DNA of 64,000 nucleotides, taken from assembly GCF_037975245.1 (NCBI RefSeq), contig NC_092575.1:4269501-4333500 (forward strand), in the 5' to 3' direction. The translations under genes were made by a program, and so were the position numbers. The notes under the pieces were generated by a model, which did not search any database, was not told where the DNA came from, and saw only the letters and a list, made by a program, of their open reading frames with translations. Of the stretch, positions 36,259 to 48,979 are shown piece after piece; position 1 is the first letter of the stretch; every line of letters begins with the position of its first letter. This stretch comes from Apostichopus japonicus. Lineage: Eukaryota > Echinodermata > Holothuroidea > Aspidochirotida > Stichopodidae.

Positions 36259-36990
36259 TGTAAAGACGATAACTCTCAAGAAACTATTTGGTGGGTGAAC
36301 TTTAAAGTAAGTACGTAGATGTACCATATTAAGTAAAAGAACACTACTGTTTTCTGGCGATGTCGAAGGTCATATGATGTAAACATTGTTCAAAGTCTGT
36401 AAACATTGTATGCACGATGACAACTTAAAAAACGTCATATGGATGAACTGTATATTTAGTATGGGGGATGCACCATATACTTGTACACACGTTAACTCAC
36501 AAACTAGAAGTCGACGTCAAAGTTAATTGAGGTCAACAGAGGTCAAAGGCTAAAAACTTTGTGAACATGATAACAATAAAGCTTGTATTTACTTCATACT
36601 AAATTATTTGATGCACCTTATTCATATTGATTAGAAGAAGCACGTTGTTTTCTGCAGACTTCAAATGTCATTTGAGGTCAACAGTGATAGAAGTCTGAAA
36701 ACTTTATTAACCCTCTAACTGTAAAAGGAATGGTTAGATTACTGCATACTTGGAATGTGCATGCAGCTAATGGAGTTCATTGACCGTTTTGTTCTCTGCA
36801 GAGTTCAAAGGTCATTTGATGTCAAAGTAAAAACAAATCTTGTAAACTCTCAAACTCAAAATGGAAAGCGTAAACTTAGGTGGATCCATCAAATACAAGA
36901 TTCCTGTATTTTCTGCAGAGATCAAAGGTCATTTAATTGAGACGGTCAGTGGTCTAAAGTTAAAAACTTAGCCAACTGGAGAATTTGTGG
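36259..36990 (+). repeat. Diverged tandem repeat, ~150-bp unit, 4-5 copies
   Basis: Units share TTTTCTGCAGA, (T/A)TCAAAGGTCATTTGA, GAGGTCAACAG, CTAAAAACTTTGTGAAC and a GATGCACCTTATTCATATTG-like end, starting near 36,350, 36,510, 36,650, 36,795 and 36,910. The repeated AAAGGTCA and AGGTCA elements match nuclear-receptor half-sites, but they come with the repeat. Confidence 0.6.
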
Positions 36991-37842
36991 AAATTGTAGT
37001 TTGGTCATTGTTGCCACATAATGTGTACTATCTGCATTCAGTCAAAACACTACTGACAGATTTAATACCCTCCTGTACAAAGTTGCACAGATCGCAATGG
37101 GTTTTCTGTCAACCTGCGTTGAGGAGAGGTTGGGAGTACAGCATTCTTTGGCAAATTCATATTTCACATGGACTAGCAAACTGTCTCATTTCGTATTGGT
37201 TGCTGTATTTTATTAAGTTAGGATATGACATGAGGTAATATAGGAGGATTTTCATCGTAATGCCAAAGTGTTCATTTGTTGATGGGAAATGGGGTAATAG
37301 CATAAACAATATATTCAATCGGTAACTACCACATTAGTCAAACAGAGTCGCTCAATTGATGGTATATGTCATGATGTAATATATAAAGAATGATTTCGTC
37401 TTCACGAAAGTAAGCTTAGCTTTGCCTAGCCAACCTAAGTTAATTTTCAAAATATACTTCTCAAGAAAATCTATGATCTTTTTTTTAAGTCTTCTTTACC
37501 CATTAATCTTTTCCAATGCAATCAGTGGTATAAAATCTTACATGTAGAAAATCATATTTTGGCAGCCTACTATTCACAGGCTACAGGCAAAAATACCATG
37601 AATATTGGTGTTCGAAATGGTATAGTATGGGCTTATGTGGTTTTCGATTGGCACAGGTTTCATACTGCAATTGCGTCACTAATAGAGGCATGCTCCCAGA
37701 AATTCCCAGATATTGTTTTTGATTTTTTTTCAGGACGTTGACGTTGAGTATCCAGATAAAAATGTAGTTCTTGCGATTATCAGTAAGCTGTAAATGTTCC
37801 GATCACACCCACCTGCTCAATATTTCGAAAAGCACCACAAGA
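36991..37842. other. Upstream region of the Ig receptor gene
   Basis: AT-rich DNA without a clear TATA box at a defined start. TTTTTTTTCAGGACG near 37,735 may be an acceptor for the 5'-UTR exon that contains the start codon at 37,843. Confidence 0.35.
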
Positions 37843-40800
37843 ATGAAGAAGAAACCGGAAAAGTTGACGTAAGTTCTGTTTGGAACACATTTCCTCACCA
37901 GCTTTAAGTATCGTAAGGAAAAATTCGAATAAACCCCCATTAAGAAAGGGTTTATGGAATGTTAAATATTTGATATGTCAAACGTCATTATTAATTTCGA
38001 CCCATTTGTAATTCCTTTAGCCCCCTTGTCGATATTCGATGATCATATTCCAATTTTCGTCTTGGTTTTCTATTTTCCAGGACCCTCGTGCAATATATTC
38101 AGTGGGACGTTCCACTGCTCCTGCTAGCAATCCTCACAACTGTTGGTAAGATACTTGTACAATGTTGTATTCATCATTTCATTATTTCCATTCATCACGT
38201 AGTGATACCACAATATTATTTTGGTTCCACTAGAAAGGATAGTGCCATTTTCAATGCGTATGTTTAGTGTTTGTTGTTGTATCATGGAAGCTTTGCCGCG
38301 ATATATATTTTCGTTTTTGTTCCGTGAAGATATCAAGGCCTAACTCCTTTCATTGTGTAGTAACATAGGGATTGACCAAAACTTAACGAGTCTAAATTCT
38401 GCTTCTTCTTCGTGTAGTATGACAAGAAAAGGGTCATTAATGTTCCTCTGGTAGAGTATATCTTGAAGCATTTAATAGCACATCCATTTTCGTGCATTTA
38501 TCATGGAATTGATGAAACTGGAAATTTTGTCTCGGCACTAGAGCAGAGATGAAACAAAATATTTTTTATTCAGCACACCTGCTCGGGGAGATAATCTAAA
38601 TTAAATTTACATTAATTCTTAGCTTACATACCCTGCCCACGTAGCATTTGAACTGGCTGATGTACGCGTATACTGGTTTGCTATGTAATGTACTGGATAG
38701 GGTCAACAAATAACGTGACTGAAGATTTCCAATGCTCAATTCCAATGTAAACAATGAAAGCCTAGTGAATCTAACACATTTATCACGGTTTGTGATATTT
38801 CCTCTTACCAACAGGTTGTGTTCATGCGACGTGCCAGTCTCATCAGTTTGCCGAAGTGGGAGAAACTGGAACGATTAAATGTGACTTTGACCTTAATACC
38901 TACAACGTATATTGGTGCAAGGATGAATGTAACAAAACCCCTTTTATCAGATATGAATACGGCAGCGTACCACCAATATCTGGCTCAGGTTTCAATAACT
39001 TTAACTATAGTATTGACCAAAGTGGTTCTCTGATCATATTTGATGTTACAACGAACGATGATGGGAATTATACAGTCAAGTCTTATAACCGCAATGACAA
39101 GACACTCGGAATACACCTTGTTGCTCTCCATACGCATGGTAAGAGGTTTTTATAAGGCTACATAATCGTATATGTGGCGCTAAAATACTCAATCATGATT
39201 TAAATGTAACTAATTTTATATTAAAAGCTTTACAATGAGCGACATTATTTCTCCTTTTTAATCAGCAAGTCAGCATGAATTGTACTTGTAAGTAACGTAA
39301 AGTTGAGGGTCATTTAGTGTAATTACCGACTTTTTCCTGCAGTTTATCGAATTTTCAGAGTACTCAATCTTTCTTTTTGATCAATTTTGACCCAAACTGA
39401 CACCTCTGTACATAAAACGTAAGTATCATGAAATTTCGTCGACACTATATTGCATTTTCTACATACAGGTGCATGCAGACAAGAACTTCCATTGATTAGC
39501 TATTGTGGGAGTCAAAATACTTGTTTGGTAGATTCTGATAAATTTGAATTTTTGAGCTGTTCTTTGGAATGTTCAAGACCAGCTATCGAACTGACATTTT
39601 ACATTAAACATGAAGGATACAATGAGACAATAGAGGTCAACAGTACAGGGGAATCTGGAACAGCAATCATCGTCACTTCAAGTTTTGAAATGAATAAATA
39701 TGTGAAAGATCCTCTAACTCAGTTTGTTTGCGAAGCCAGAGGGCCTGCCCTAGGGACACGCGTCCTGCAGTCAACCATATTCATCGATAAATCTAATGGC
39801 TGGGATTATAATGGCGCCACCACTAAATACTACACTATAAACAGTCGAGCTATACTACCGTGTGCGGAGAATAGTGAACCTGCTACATTTATCTGGGAAA
39901 AGATAACTGGGCACAATAGAGGGCTTATTATGTTTACTGAGAGTGGCAGACAGCACATATCTACAGCAGACTCACAACGGTATGTTAACGAAAGATTCGC
40001 TCTTGTACTGCAACAAGTAGACCTAACAGATGAAGGAAAATACAGATGTAAAATCTTCGATGGGGAGCACTATAGTGTTTATGAACAAACAGTGACCGTA
40101 TTAGGTAAGTTCATCAGCTCAATATTAGAGCATATATGTCAGTAACATTTAGCACTTTTCAAGAGAATTTCCAGCTTAAGGCAAAAACGTTCGGACGACA
40201 CTATTTGACAAAGTTTCTTAGTTTTGTGTATTTCATAACTCAGAATGGAGACGTACATTTGGATTTTAATTAATGAAGAAAAAACTTCTGACAAGTGTTT
40301 CAGTTGCATCGCATTCCTTTGATTCCACCCATGGCACGTCAAAGGAGCTGTAGATGTTTACATGCATTTCTAGTTTATATGAAAATATATAAGCGTATGA
40401 AAAATGCAGATAAGAAATGCTTCAATACTGAAATTTCTGCCTTTAATCATTAAATGCATTTGTTTTCTTGTAGTTCCTCCTTCTCCACCGTACATATTAT
40501 CTGACGGATGTGAACAAACTACTGGACAATGTACTGTTGAAGTAGGCATAGGTACTGTTAATGTCAGCTTAACATGCAGTATCAACGAGGTCTATCCGCA
40601 ACTTTCTCTGCAGTTTGAAAATAATTTCCCATTAGAAATAAAACTTTGGAACCAGACAACCTCAACTATTGCACGAAACAATAGGTTTTACGTCACTGTA
40701 ACTGCCACTCTACAGCCATTAGAGTCTTACAACTGTAAGGAAGAAAAGTTCATAGTATGCCGTGCTCTTGGCATAGGTGCATCTGCCATGGTAAATACAG

Positions 40801-42346
40801 AAAAGAAAATCAAATTATCCTTGGGTAAGAAACATAATTTGTTAATCTTTCCTAGTAAATGTAATGTGCATCATAAAGTTACACTAAAAGGCAAATAAAA
40901 GCGTACAGTCCGGGTCTTGTATCCAATAACTGGCCCAAAGGAGAGTAAATGTATGGGAATTTTATCCATCCCCAATATTAAATTTTCATTCAAATCAGTT
41001 ACCTCAGTGTGCTCAACCTTATCGTTGTTCAATAGTCATTCTCCGGCATCGTTTTACTTTTGCGAGACTTGCTGCAATCAACATATCGAACTATCCTGTC
41101 GCAAGGTGTTTTCATAGATCAATTATCATGTCGAAACAAACCTATATGCGCACCGCAAACAGCAACGACTACACATGGCGGCAAATACTAAGTGCAAAAT
41201 AGCTTAACTTGACTGACCATTCGTTTTATAGAACGCTTGATCTCCGGTCAAATCAATGCTTTGTCAACCGCAAAATGCTCCACAAAGCCACGTGTTCGTG
41301 CACTTCATTTTTAGCGAGAAACCGCAATAGCTATCGTTCACTCCATTAACTTTAGACTGATGAGGACACAAAACCATATTATCCTAATGATACTAACAAA
41401 ATGTTAGTAACAAATATCTCTAAGTGGTAATTAAAGTGAAATCTCGATGACCTTTTGAATATAGAACTGGCCATTGATCTTGCATGCCATAACTAGTAAA
41501 GGATGAAAACATTGGTCAATCGGGGAATCTTCTCATACTCTAGATATAGGCCCCTCCTAAGTCTAGAGTCTAGACCTAACATTAGTTTGGGTATATAGCC
41601 TGTCCTAGCATTGGTCTCAACTCTTGCCCTTCCAACATCCAATGTTGGTGTTAATATTCTACAATTAATCTATGAATAAAAAGGTATATGATTACCTTTA
41701 CCATAATGTTAGCTTTCTTTACTTCTTCAGAAAGATGCCCAGTAGACATCGACACAGAGAACACACATAGAGTAATGGCTATCACTGTTGTAACGGTCAT
41801 ATTATGTGCAATGCTTATTGTAACCAACATTCTGATGGTTTCCCGATCACGGTCTCGGTCTCACAGACGCTTGGACCGTGGCTACATACAGGTTTGTATT
41901 TAAATTCCTTAGTTCATTCTTTTGTGTTGTTTGTGGTTTTGATGACAATTGTAAACCATTGCAACATGATCGTGCATGTGCGTACATGTATATGTTAAGT
42001 ATGTCTGTGCATTTGTATGTATTTCCAAGAGAGACACTATAGTGGTGCTATATACAATATCTGTAGTATGTACAGTAATTAATATATATGTTCTGTAGCG
42101 TCTTGTTTCTTAACACGATATCTCAAGATTGGATATATGTGAATATGAATATGCAAAACCGAACAAATGCACATAACTAAATTGACATCACCAATTCCAT
42201 AATTCTATTAATTTTACAAATAAACATGCCATTACTATCGTGCTGCAAAGGATGGCTAATTAATGTTTATCTGTAATAATATGTTTCTCCCTAATCGAAA
42301 AATGTTCATTGTTTATCATTTTCAGGCATTTACACGTCAAATATAG
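37843..42346 (+). CDS. Four-Ig-domain type I membrane receptor, 527 aa, seven coding exons
   Basis: Coding exons in phase: 37,843-37,868; 38,081-38,145; 38,815-39,138; 39,469-40,104; 40,474-40,824; 41,731-41,891; 42,326-42,346. All introns are GT-AG, and the total is 1,584 nt (528 codons with stop). Exons 1-2 encode a signal peptide with the core VPLLLLAILTTVGCVHA. Exon 3 (residues 31-138) is an Ig V-like domain with Cys53 and Trp64, but Val118 where D-x-G-x-Y-x-C demands the second Cys. It also has Cys65 and Cys69, possibly an alternative disulphide. Exon 4 holds two Ig domains; the second is canonical (LTDEGKYRCKIF). Exon 5 is a further Ig-like domain. Exon 6 gives the membrane segment at residues 482-504, then SRSRSRSHRR and a 23-residue tail with no ITIM or ITAM. 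The internal Ig exon borders are all phase 1, usual for IgSF genes. Without splicing after exon 6 the protein would end GYIQVCI. AATAAA signals follow at 42,670 and 42,810. Ligand unknown; a cell-surface recognition role is inferred. Confidence 0.82.
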
Positions 42347-42820
42347 GTAAATTGTGATATTGACTTATCTGGTGTTTAAAGCACAGAATCAGTGGTGAGC
42401 GCAGGAAAAGACAGGCCCTCAGCATAAGATCGTCAGTAAAGGGAAAAGGGTTCAGTGGGGATTTCTGCCGGGGAAATAGGACCACTTCTAGGAATGCAAG
42501 CTTCCTCGAAGAAGATACGATAATTTTTCATTGAAGTTCTATGTAGCACAGTGTGTTATATGCATAAGAAAATATTTCTTTCATATTGAAGTTAACCTCT
42601 CGCATGTAAATACTGAATATCCAAGAGTAATACCTTTATCAATGTATGTGTACTTTGTTCACATACATTAATAAAATTCTCTGTTTATTAACTAATAAGG
42701 AGTTGTCAAATAGTTTTCATCATGCATTTTTGGTCATGAGTTCTGACACTATACTGTATTAAATTTAGGTATATGCTGTTAATGGACATGTTATGGCCTT
42801 CACATATGATAAATAAAGCC
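42347..42820 (+). other. 3' UTR of the Ig receptor gene
   Basis: AATAAAATTC near 42,671 and AAATAAAGCC near 42,811 are candidate polyadenylation signals. No other feature is visible. Confidence 0.5.
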
Positions 42821-42865
42821 TATATATATATATTACAGATATATATATATATATATATATTACAG

Positions 42866-42897
<32 letters not shown>

Positions 42898-42912
42898 TAT
42901 ATATATATAGAA

Positions 42913-42985
<73 letters not shown>
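42821..42985. repeat. (TA)n microsatellite with TATTACAGA and TAGAAA interruptions
   Basis: Almost pure TA dinucleotides for 165 bp, interrupted twice by TATTACAGA and twice by TAGAAA, which suggests expansion of a compound unit. Confidence 0.95.
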
Positions 42986-43489
<504 letters not shown>

Positions 43490-43511
43490 CCGAACCCCTG
43501 TTCTGGAGGCC

Positions 43512-44459
43512 TAATGTAAAGGAATCCAAGTACTGTACATTACTGATAATATGTAAATCGTAAATTTGTTAACTTACGTAATTTCAAATTCTTTTAACAA
43601 AAGATGTACAGTTTCGTTCATTGTTCCATTGTCTTACATGTCGATTAGATTATCCCCTACCAATAAAAGTATGAATGTAAGTTATATGTATCACCGCTTA
43701 ACAAAAGAGTTGTTGTTTTCCGATCACACAATTCACAATAATACAGTTCATTTGACGAGCGCTCGAATGACTATGAGTGTCAAGAGTTTTTTTTTTGGGG
43801 GGGGGGGGGGGCAAGCCCGATCGAGCCGTGCGAGGGTTCCTGCAGGTTAGAAAAACACATTTTTAAACAAACAGACTAGTTAATATTAACATTGGTAAGG
43901 GTAAGAAGACAAGTAATACATACAGAATTGAAGTTAACAAATACAACGTGGGGCAACTCAAATACCGGGAGGCTGCTCCAGACCTGGCGAACCCTACCCT
44001 CCCGGGAGGAGAGCTAAGCTAATAGGAGAAAAAAGAAAAAGAAACGATCCCTTCCAGTGGCTGGGCTGCTCCCCGGAAAAGAACTATTCTTCCGGAGTTT
44101 GACTCACAAGCCCTCTGGCTTACAGGTTCCTAAACAAGGGTTCCCCTCCCTCTGCCAGAGCCGAAGGCTTCTCTTTCTTCAAAAAATCTAGTTTATCTAG
44201 AGAGGATTTTAAATTATTTTGGGGTTAGGTTTAATTAATTTTGCATTTAAGAAGGAGAATTTGAATAAGGGGGTTGAGGAGAATTTTATAGCTTCTTCTC
44301 TTACATTGTAATATCTAAGACCGGTTGTTGGGTGACCACGTCCTTGATGGTTTCAAATGTTTAGTCGTGTGTCTTTGTCCACGTCCAGACTGCCTCTTTG
44401 TGTGTGAAATTACGCAAAGGCACACACACACATCAGATAGTTTGGGCATAGACTTTGAA
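43512..44459. other. Non-coding stretch with a G tract
   Basis: A T9-G15 run at 43,788-43,811 is the main landmark. The next 400 bp are richer in GC and contain several CTCCCGGGAGG-type short palindromes, but no RNA gene or frame is recognised. Confidence 0.4.
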
Positions 44460-45050
44460 GGTAAGTTACGAAGCCCACGGTCTGGTTTGAGTCCTTCTGG
44501 TGTTAGGAGGTACCCAAGGTATGGTACTTATATCAGTCTCAACGGCATTTTGCACTTGTTCAGCTCTAGGTTCAACTCCCTAGCCCTGTAATATATAGTG
44601 TTTTTGAATTTGCATCATGATCTGCTATGGCTAACTCTTCTGTGTCACCACTAAGATACACAAAGTTGTCATCTGCTATGACTTCTATGTCTAGTCCTTG
44701 AAGTCCTTCTGGTGCCTCATGCTGGCGTCTTTGTTTTTCCTCTGATGCCGAGGTAAAACCAAATAACATACGCCGCCAACAGTTCCTTCCAAATGGCGAC
44801 CTGAAAGTTGTCAGGTAATTGCTTTCTTCATCTACTGTGACTTGCCGCAAACTTTTTAAACATCAAGGAATAGCTTGGATTTGCAAGTGCGGAAAGATTA
44901 CCTCAATTGTCGGCAGTGGAATATGTGGTTTCTTGATGGCATTATTTAAGTCTTTTGAACCGATACAGATCCTGAGTTTATTTGGCTCCTTCACTTACAC
45001 CATACAACTTATCCACTCTGTAGAGATTGTGATTTTTGTCCAAATGTATC
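44460..45050 (-). pseudogene. Ty3/gypsy retrotransposon, reverse transcriptase remnant
   Basis: Read from high to low coordinates, the frames give KLRICIGSKDLNNAIKK, PHIPLPTIEVIFP, ESNYLTTFRSPFG and VIADDNFVYLSGD, then YLLTPEGLKPD: RT blocks 2-6 of gypsy Pol in the right order. The catalytic-site block keeps ADD. Frame breaks lie near 44,610 and 44,860 and there are several stops. No gag, integrase or LTR is adjacent, so it is a dead internal fragment. Confidence 0.8.
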
Positions 45051-45059
45051 GGTGAATTT

Positions 45060-46885
45060 ATCACTTCACCACTGCAATTTAAGGTACCACACCACTATTA
45101 GAGTAGTGTACATCGCACGAACAAAGAGCTAAAACGACATAAATGTAATGCTTGTTTAAGCATTTAATCGGTTACCATGCATTATTGTTTTTTCTGCCTT
45201 GATGTGAAAGAGCATAGATTAAAGTACCGATGGTGTGAACATAGAATTGAAGGTTATATAACCATTTTAGAAAATCTTTGGTTAAATCTTGATATTACTC
45301 CGAGCGAGCAGATGGAAGGGTGGGGTTCAGTATGCTAAACTTGCTCCTGTTCTAGCTCTAAATCTAAACGGTTATCATATGTAAGTTTGCAAGTGCCATG
45401 ATAGGCCAGATCTCAGCTATCATGTGGCGGGTAGGATATGCCAGATGAAAATCGATGCTTTGGCAGGTCTTGGAAAAGACGAGTTGAGTGTGTAAGTCAA
45501 TGGAAAAAAAGTAATTTTGGTGCGACAACTTATTGATCATAGTTCAGTCTGTTCTCTCGTTCTTCATCTGCATGATATCGAACGCATAAGTTCTCTAATT
45601 CGCAATTTTATGGGTAAATATCGTTCCATTTTTGCCGACTACGCCATCTATCGAAAACTATCTCTGTATAAATATGTTGGAGGATAAATATGTTGCTGGC
45701 TTGGTTTACAGCATTTAATGTTCAAGGTGCTTTTCATTTACAGTGATCTTTCAGAGTGGTTATGTATGACGTCACAGGGTGCATATCTACATATCCTACA
45801 ACAATAACTACACTACGCTAGTTGCACGCTTGTATGCGTGTGGATGAGCCATAGGTAGACCTAGCTATACTAGTTATAGGCTTGCCTAGCTATGTCAAGT
45901 TAAAACCTTAGAAAAAGGTTTACCATATCAAATAATACAACTACGGACACTTCAAGTCTGTGGAAGTGTGGATATGTATAATGTCTATCTTTTGTTGAAA
46001 TAAAAGTTGATTAATGTTGGACGACAGTGCTTGTTTAGTGACAAGAACCACAACCTTTCACCAGAGACAGAGACAGAGGAAACATGGAATCTAGTCAGGA
46101 ATTGAAACCTAGTTAGTGAAGGTAAAGCTACTTACAGAATATTGAATATTAGTAATGGGAAATTAATTAGCTCCTAAGTCCAGAAAGGGTCATTGCAAAT
46201 TAAAGTAAATGTCATAATCACACGTACCGGAACAAAACAAACACACTAAAGACAGCCTTATCTAGTGTCAATTAATACTTATAATCAGACACATTTAATT
46301 GAACCCTTTTCCAGAGAAGATTGTATAAATATTCAAACCTCTATAGCTGTTATTACTTTCAATTGTTTCCAGAATGCCAATTACTTTATAAACTTGTCAT
46401 AATTATAAGTCTTGCACCATGGCCATGTCTCTAGCTAAAGTTTGATATCACTAACTCGGTAAATATTAGGACTAGCCTAGGACTACTTTGAACCTACATT
46501 CCCCTGATTAATTTACACATAATTTGTCAAATTAAACGGCATTTGTTCCAACGTTGCTCCAGTTATTTTACATGATTATTTATTTCCAGATTATTTTACA
46601 TGTGTGTAATGTTTAGACTTTTCAGCTTTTCGTATTTGAGACATGCCTGCTTAAGTTAGGTCTAATAAAGCAGTATCGACAGTAGTCGTCTAACCACGCA
46701 TGCACACATTTTATATAGGCTACGCTATATGTCCTGTCATCTTGAAATCAATAATGCTTGCTTTCCCCTTATGATCACACTAAATTTGTAACAAATTGTC
46801 AAAACAATACTTTCCAAACATACCAGGGGTATTTGCGTGACGATTTATTGGAATACTCCCCGTGGTCACATTTGGATGATTTATC
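45060..46885. other. Intergenic DNA, nothing recognised
   Basis: 1.8 kb without a supported gene, domain or repeat; only short unrelated frames. Confidence 0.45.
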
Positions 46886-46889
46886 ACTT

Positions 46890-47600
46890 TTACCATTCGA
46901 AGAACATGAACAATTGGGTGTCATCGGCGTACATCTGAACATCTAGGTTGTGATTCCTGCATATAGATGCTATAGGGGCAGAGTAAATTGTAAACAGCTT
47001 TGGTCCCAAGACAGACCCCTGGGGAACACCAAACGTTAGCACTGTTGGTTGCAATGAAATCCCTTTGAAGTAAACTTGTCTGTTCCGGTTTGTCATATAT
47101 AAATGAAACCACTGGAGAGCAGTACCGTTCACACCAAGATTAGTTCATGACAGAGAAGGAGAGTTTCATGATGTAAAGTGTCAAACGCGGCAGATGGTCA
47201 AGCAGTACCAAGAACACACCTTTACGATCATCAATGGCACGAAGAATGTAATATGCCACCCAAGTTAGGACAATTTTATATCTGTGGTGCAATCTGTAAA
47301 CTGACTGTCTTGAGGTTCATGAGAGGAATGTGTTTCCATTTAAGTAGGTAACCGGTTTGATACAATCCGCTCAAATAATTTTGAGAGGAACAACAGATTT
47401 GACACTGGTCGGTAGTTCTTGAATTGCTCACAGTCCAATGTTGACCTTTTGAGAAGTTGGAGAACACTAGTATTCTTCATTGAATCAGGAAAGATTCCCT
47501 GTGCAAGTGACATGTTAATAATCCTTGTATACAGAAGAGAAGGAGTAGAGAAGGGCATCAATGAAGCGAGAAAGGTCAGCAAACTCAACGCAATCGCTCC
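46890..47600 (-). pseudogene. CR1/L2-like LINE, RT core remnant
   Basis: In minus-strand order: IINMSLAQGIFPDSMKNT, CEQFKNYRPVSNLLFLSK, LFERIVSNRL, then after degraded sequence RQVYFKGISLQ, GVPQGSVLGPKLFT and MYADDTQLF. These are RT motifs of a CR1/L2-type LINE, including the YADD active site. At least two frame breaks separate the blocks and the endonuclease and C-terminal tail are missing. It abuts the oppositely oriented Jockey-like LINE that starts near 47,610. Confidence 0.8.
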
Positions 47601-47609
47601 ATCAAGGGA

Positions 47610-47990
47610 ACCACCACTCCGATCTTGAAAGTTGCCTTGAAGTTTCCCAACCATGAAGAACTCAACAAAGCAGTGGCAATAGGATTCATAATCTACAGAC
47701 AACACCACTTCATGGATTATGTCAAAAAAACAAGAGAGATTATTCAGTATCACAACTGTCAACGATGTGTTCACCTAGCAGCAGAATGCACCCACTGTAA
47801 GACATGTATCAGATATGCGGGAAATCATAATATAGCTGAATACACCAAGCCTTGAAATTACCAAAAATGCGCCAACTGTCAAAAAAGACACATAGCTAGC
47901 TACAGAGGATGTTTCAAATACTGTCAAAACAAAATACACCCAAATCAGACGTCCACAATAACACACGAAGCCGGGTTTTGATCATCAACC
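47610..47990 (+). pseudogene. Jockey-like LINE ORF1 fragment (PRE-C2HC and zinc knuckles)
   Basis: KVALKFPNHEELNKAVAIGF fits the PRE_C2HC region that precedes the knuckles in Jockey-type gag proteins. It is followed by CQRCVHLAAECTHCKTC, a CIRYAGNH block and, after a stop at 47,853, CANCQKRHIASYRGC, the usual CCHC/CCHC series. The start is lost at the junction with the inverted CR1/L2 fragment. Beyond 47,990 the frame jumps into RT sequence rather than the rest of ORF1. Confidence 0.75.
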
Positions 47991-48059
47991 AATACCAGCC
48001 AATTATCGTGCAACCAACATCATCAGGCAGAGATGGAATCAGGTATCTATAAACACCTT

Positions 48060-48720
48060 TAAACAGCCCACCAATATTCTTCGACGCACTCAGTGTGCTT
48101 TACACGGCCTCATTCAAGATCGGGCATTCTCCAAAGATCTGGAAGTCAGAAGCCATCATCGTAATTCCGAATCACAAACACCCAGGCAGCTACCGACCGA
48201 TCAGCCTCCTCCCAGTCCTCGGGAAAGGTCTAGAAAGAATCATCGCTAATCGACTCTACAAGTTTATTAAAGATCATGACATCATCTCTGACAGCCAGGC
48301 AGGATTTCACCGCAACAGAATCACAACATTTCCTACAAGACACCTCAACTAACAGAACCAAAGCTCACCACACTATTGCAACTTTTTCCGGTGCAGAAAA
48401 GGCCTTCGACAGGACGTGGCACGTTACTCTTACTGAAACTCAGAAAATAAAACATACTCACAAAACTTACTAAGTGGAACACCAAGTTTCCTGTCACATC
48501 GCACTATGAGCTTAAAAATTAGGTCATCGTTCTCTCCACCACTACAAACCACCATCGAAACTCCTAGAGGCAGCACAAGCCATATACTTTACATCCTGAT
48601 TAACGGAGACATCCCGCAATCAAGCAAACGCTTCACACAAATCTCACAATACGCAGGCGATATCACCAGTTGGGACTGTCACATCCACCCTTTCAGAGCA
48701 TTGCCAACATCGCCACACAG
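48060..48720 (+). pseudogene. LINE RT fragment lodged inside ORF1
   Basis: KHPGSYRPISLLPVLGKG and IISDSQAGFHRNRITT are RT fingers/palm blocks of a Jockey-type LINE, followed by a degraded GAEKAFDRTWH, FSPPLQTTIETPRGST and ISQYAGDITSW (the Y-x-D-D block, mutated to YAGD). It sits between the ORF1 knuckles and the ORF1-like coiled coil, so the element is internally rearranged. A second, better copy of the same RT follows at 50.1-51.0 kb. Confidence 0.72.
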
Positions 48721-48935
48721 TCCAAGATTACAAAACTAAGGGAGGAGCACCAGAACAACTAAAGTATTACAAGAGGCACACACCCAACAACGATTAGAAG
48801 TCAAGAAGAAAACGGCTGAAGCCAACTCAGCCATGCTCCAACAACTACTCCAAACACAACAACTCAACATCCTTTTCCAGTGACAAGAACATCGTCACCA
48901 CTATCACCACCATCACCACCATCACCACCAAACTG
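48721..48935 (+). pseudogene. LINE coiled-coil segment and (CACCAT)n
   Basis: TKLREEHQ, then in the next frame VLQEAHTQQRLEVKKKTAEA and a Gln/Leu-rich run, make an amphipathic coiled coil such as LINE ORF1 proteins use to multimerise. The first ~80 bp of it are the second half of the tandem unit amplified from 51 kb onwards. A short CACCAT/CACCAC repeat ends the segment at 48,897-48,935. Confidence 0.6.
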
Positions 48936-48979
48936 ACGAAACACATAGTACTCAACATAATAGACAGTATTTGGCAGAT

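Noticed and set aside
44572-45055. Host gene on either strand at 44.6-45.1 kb
   Set aside because: The minus strand is a recognisable gypsy RT with breaks; the plus-strand frame is its shadow.
48897-48935. His-rich metal-binding peptide
   Set aside because: A short CACCAT/CACCAC simple repeat in a dead LINE.
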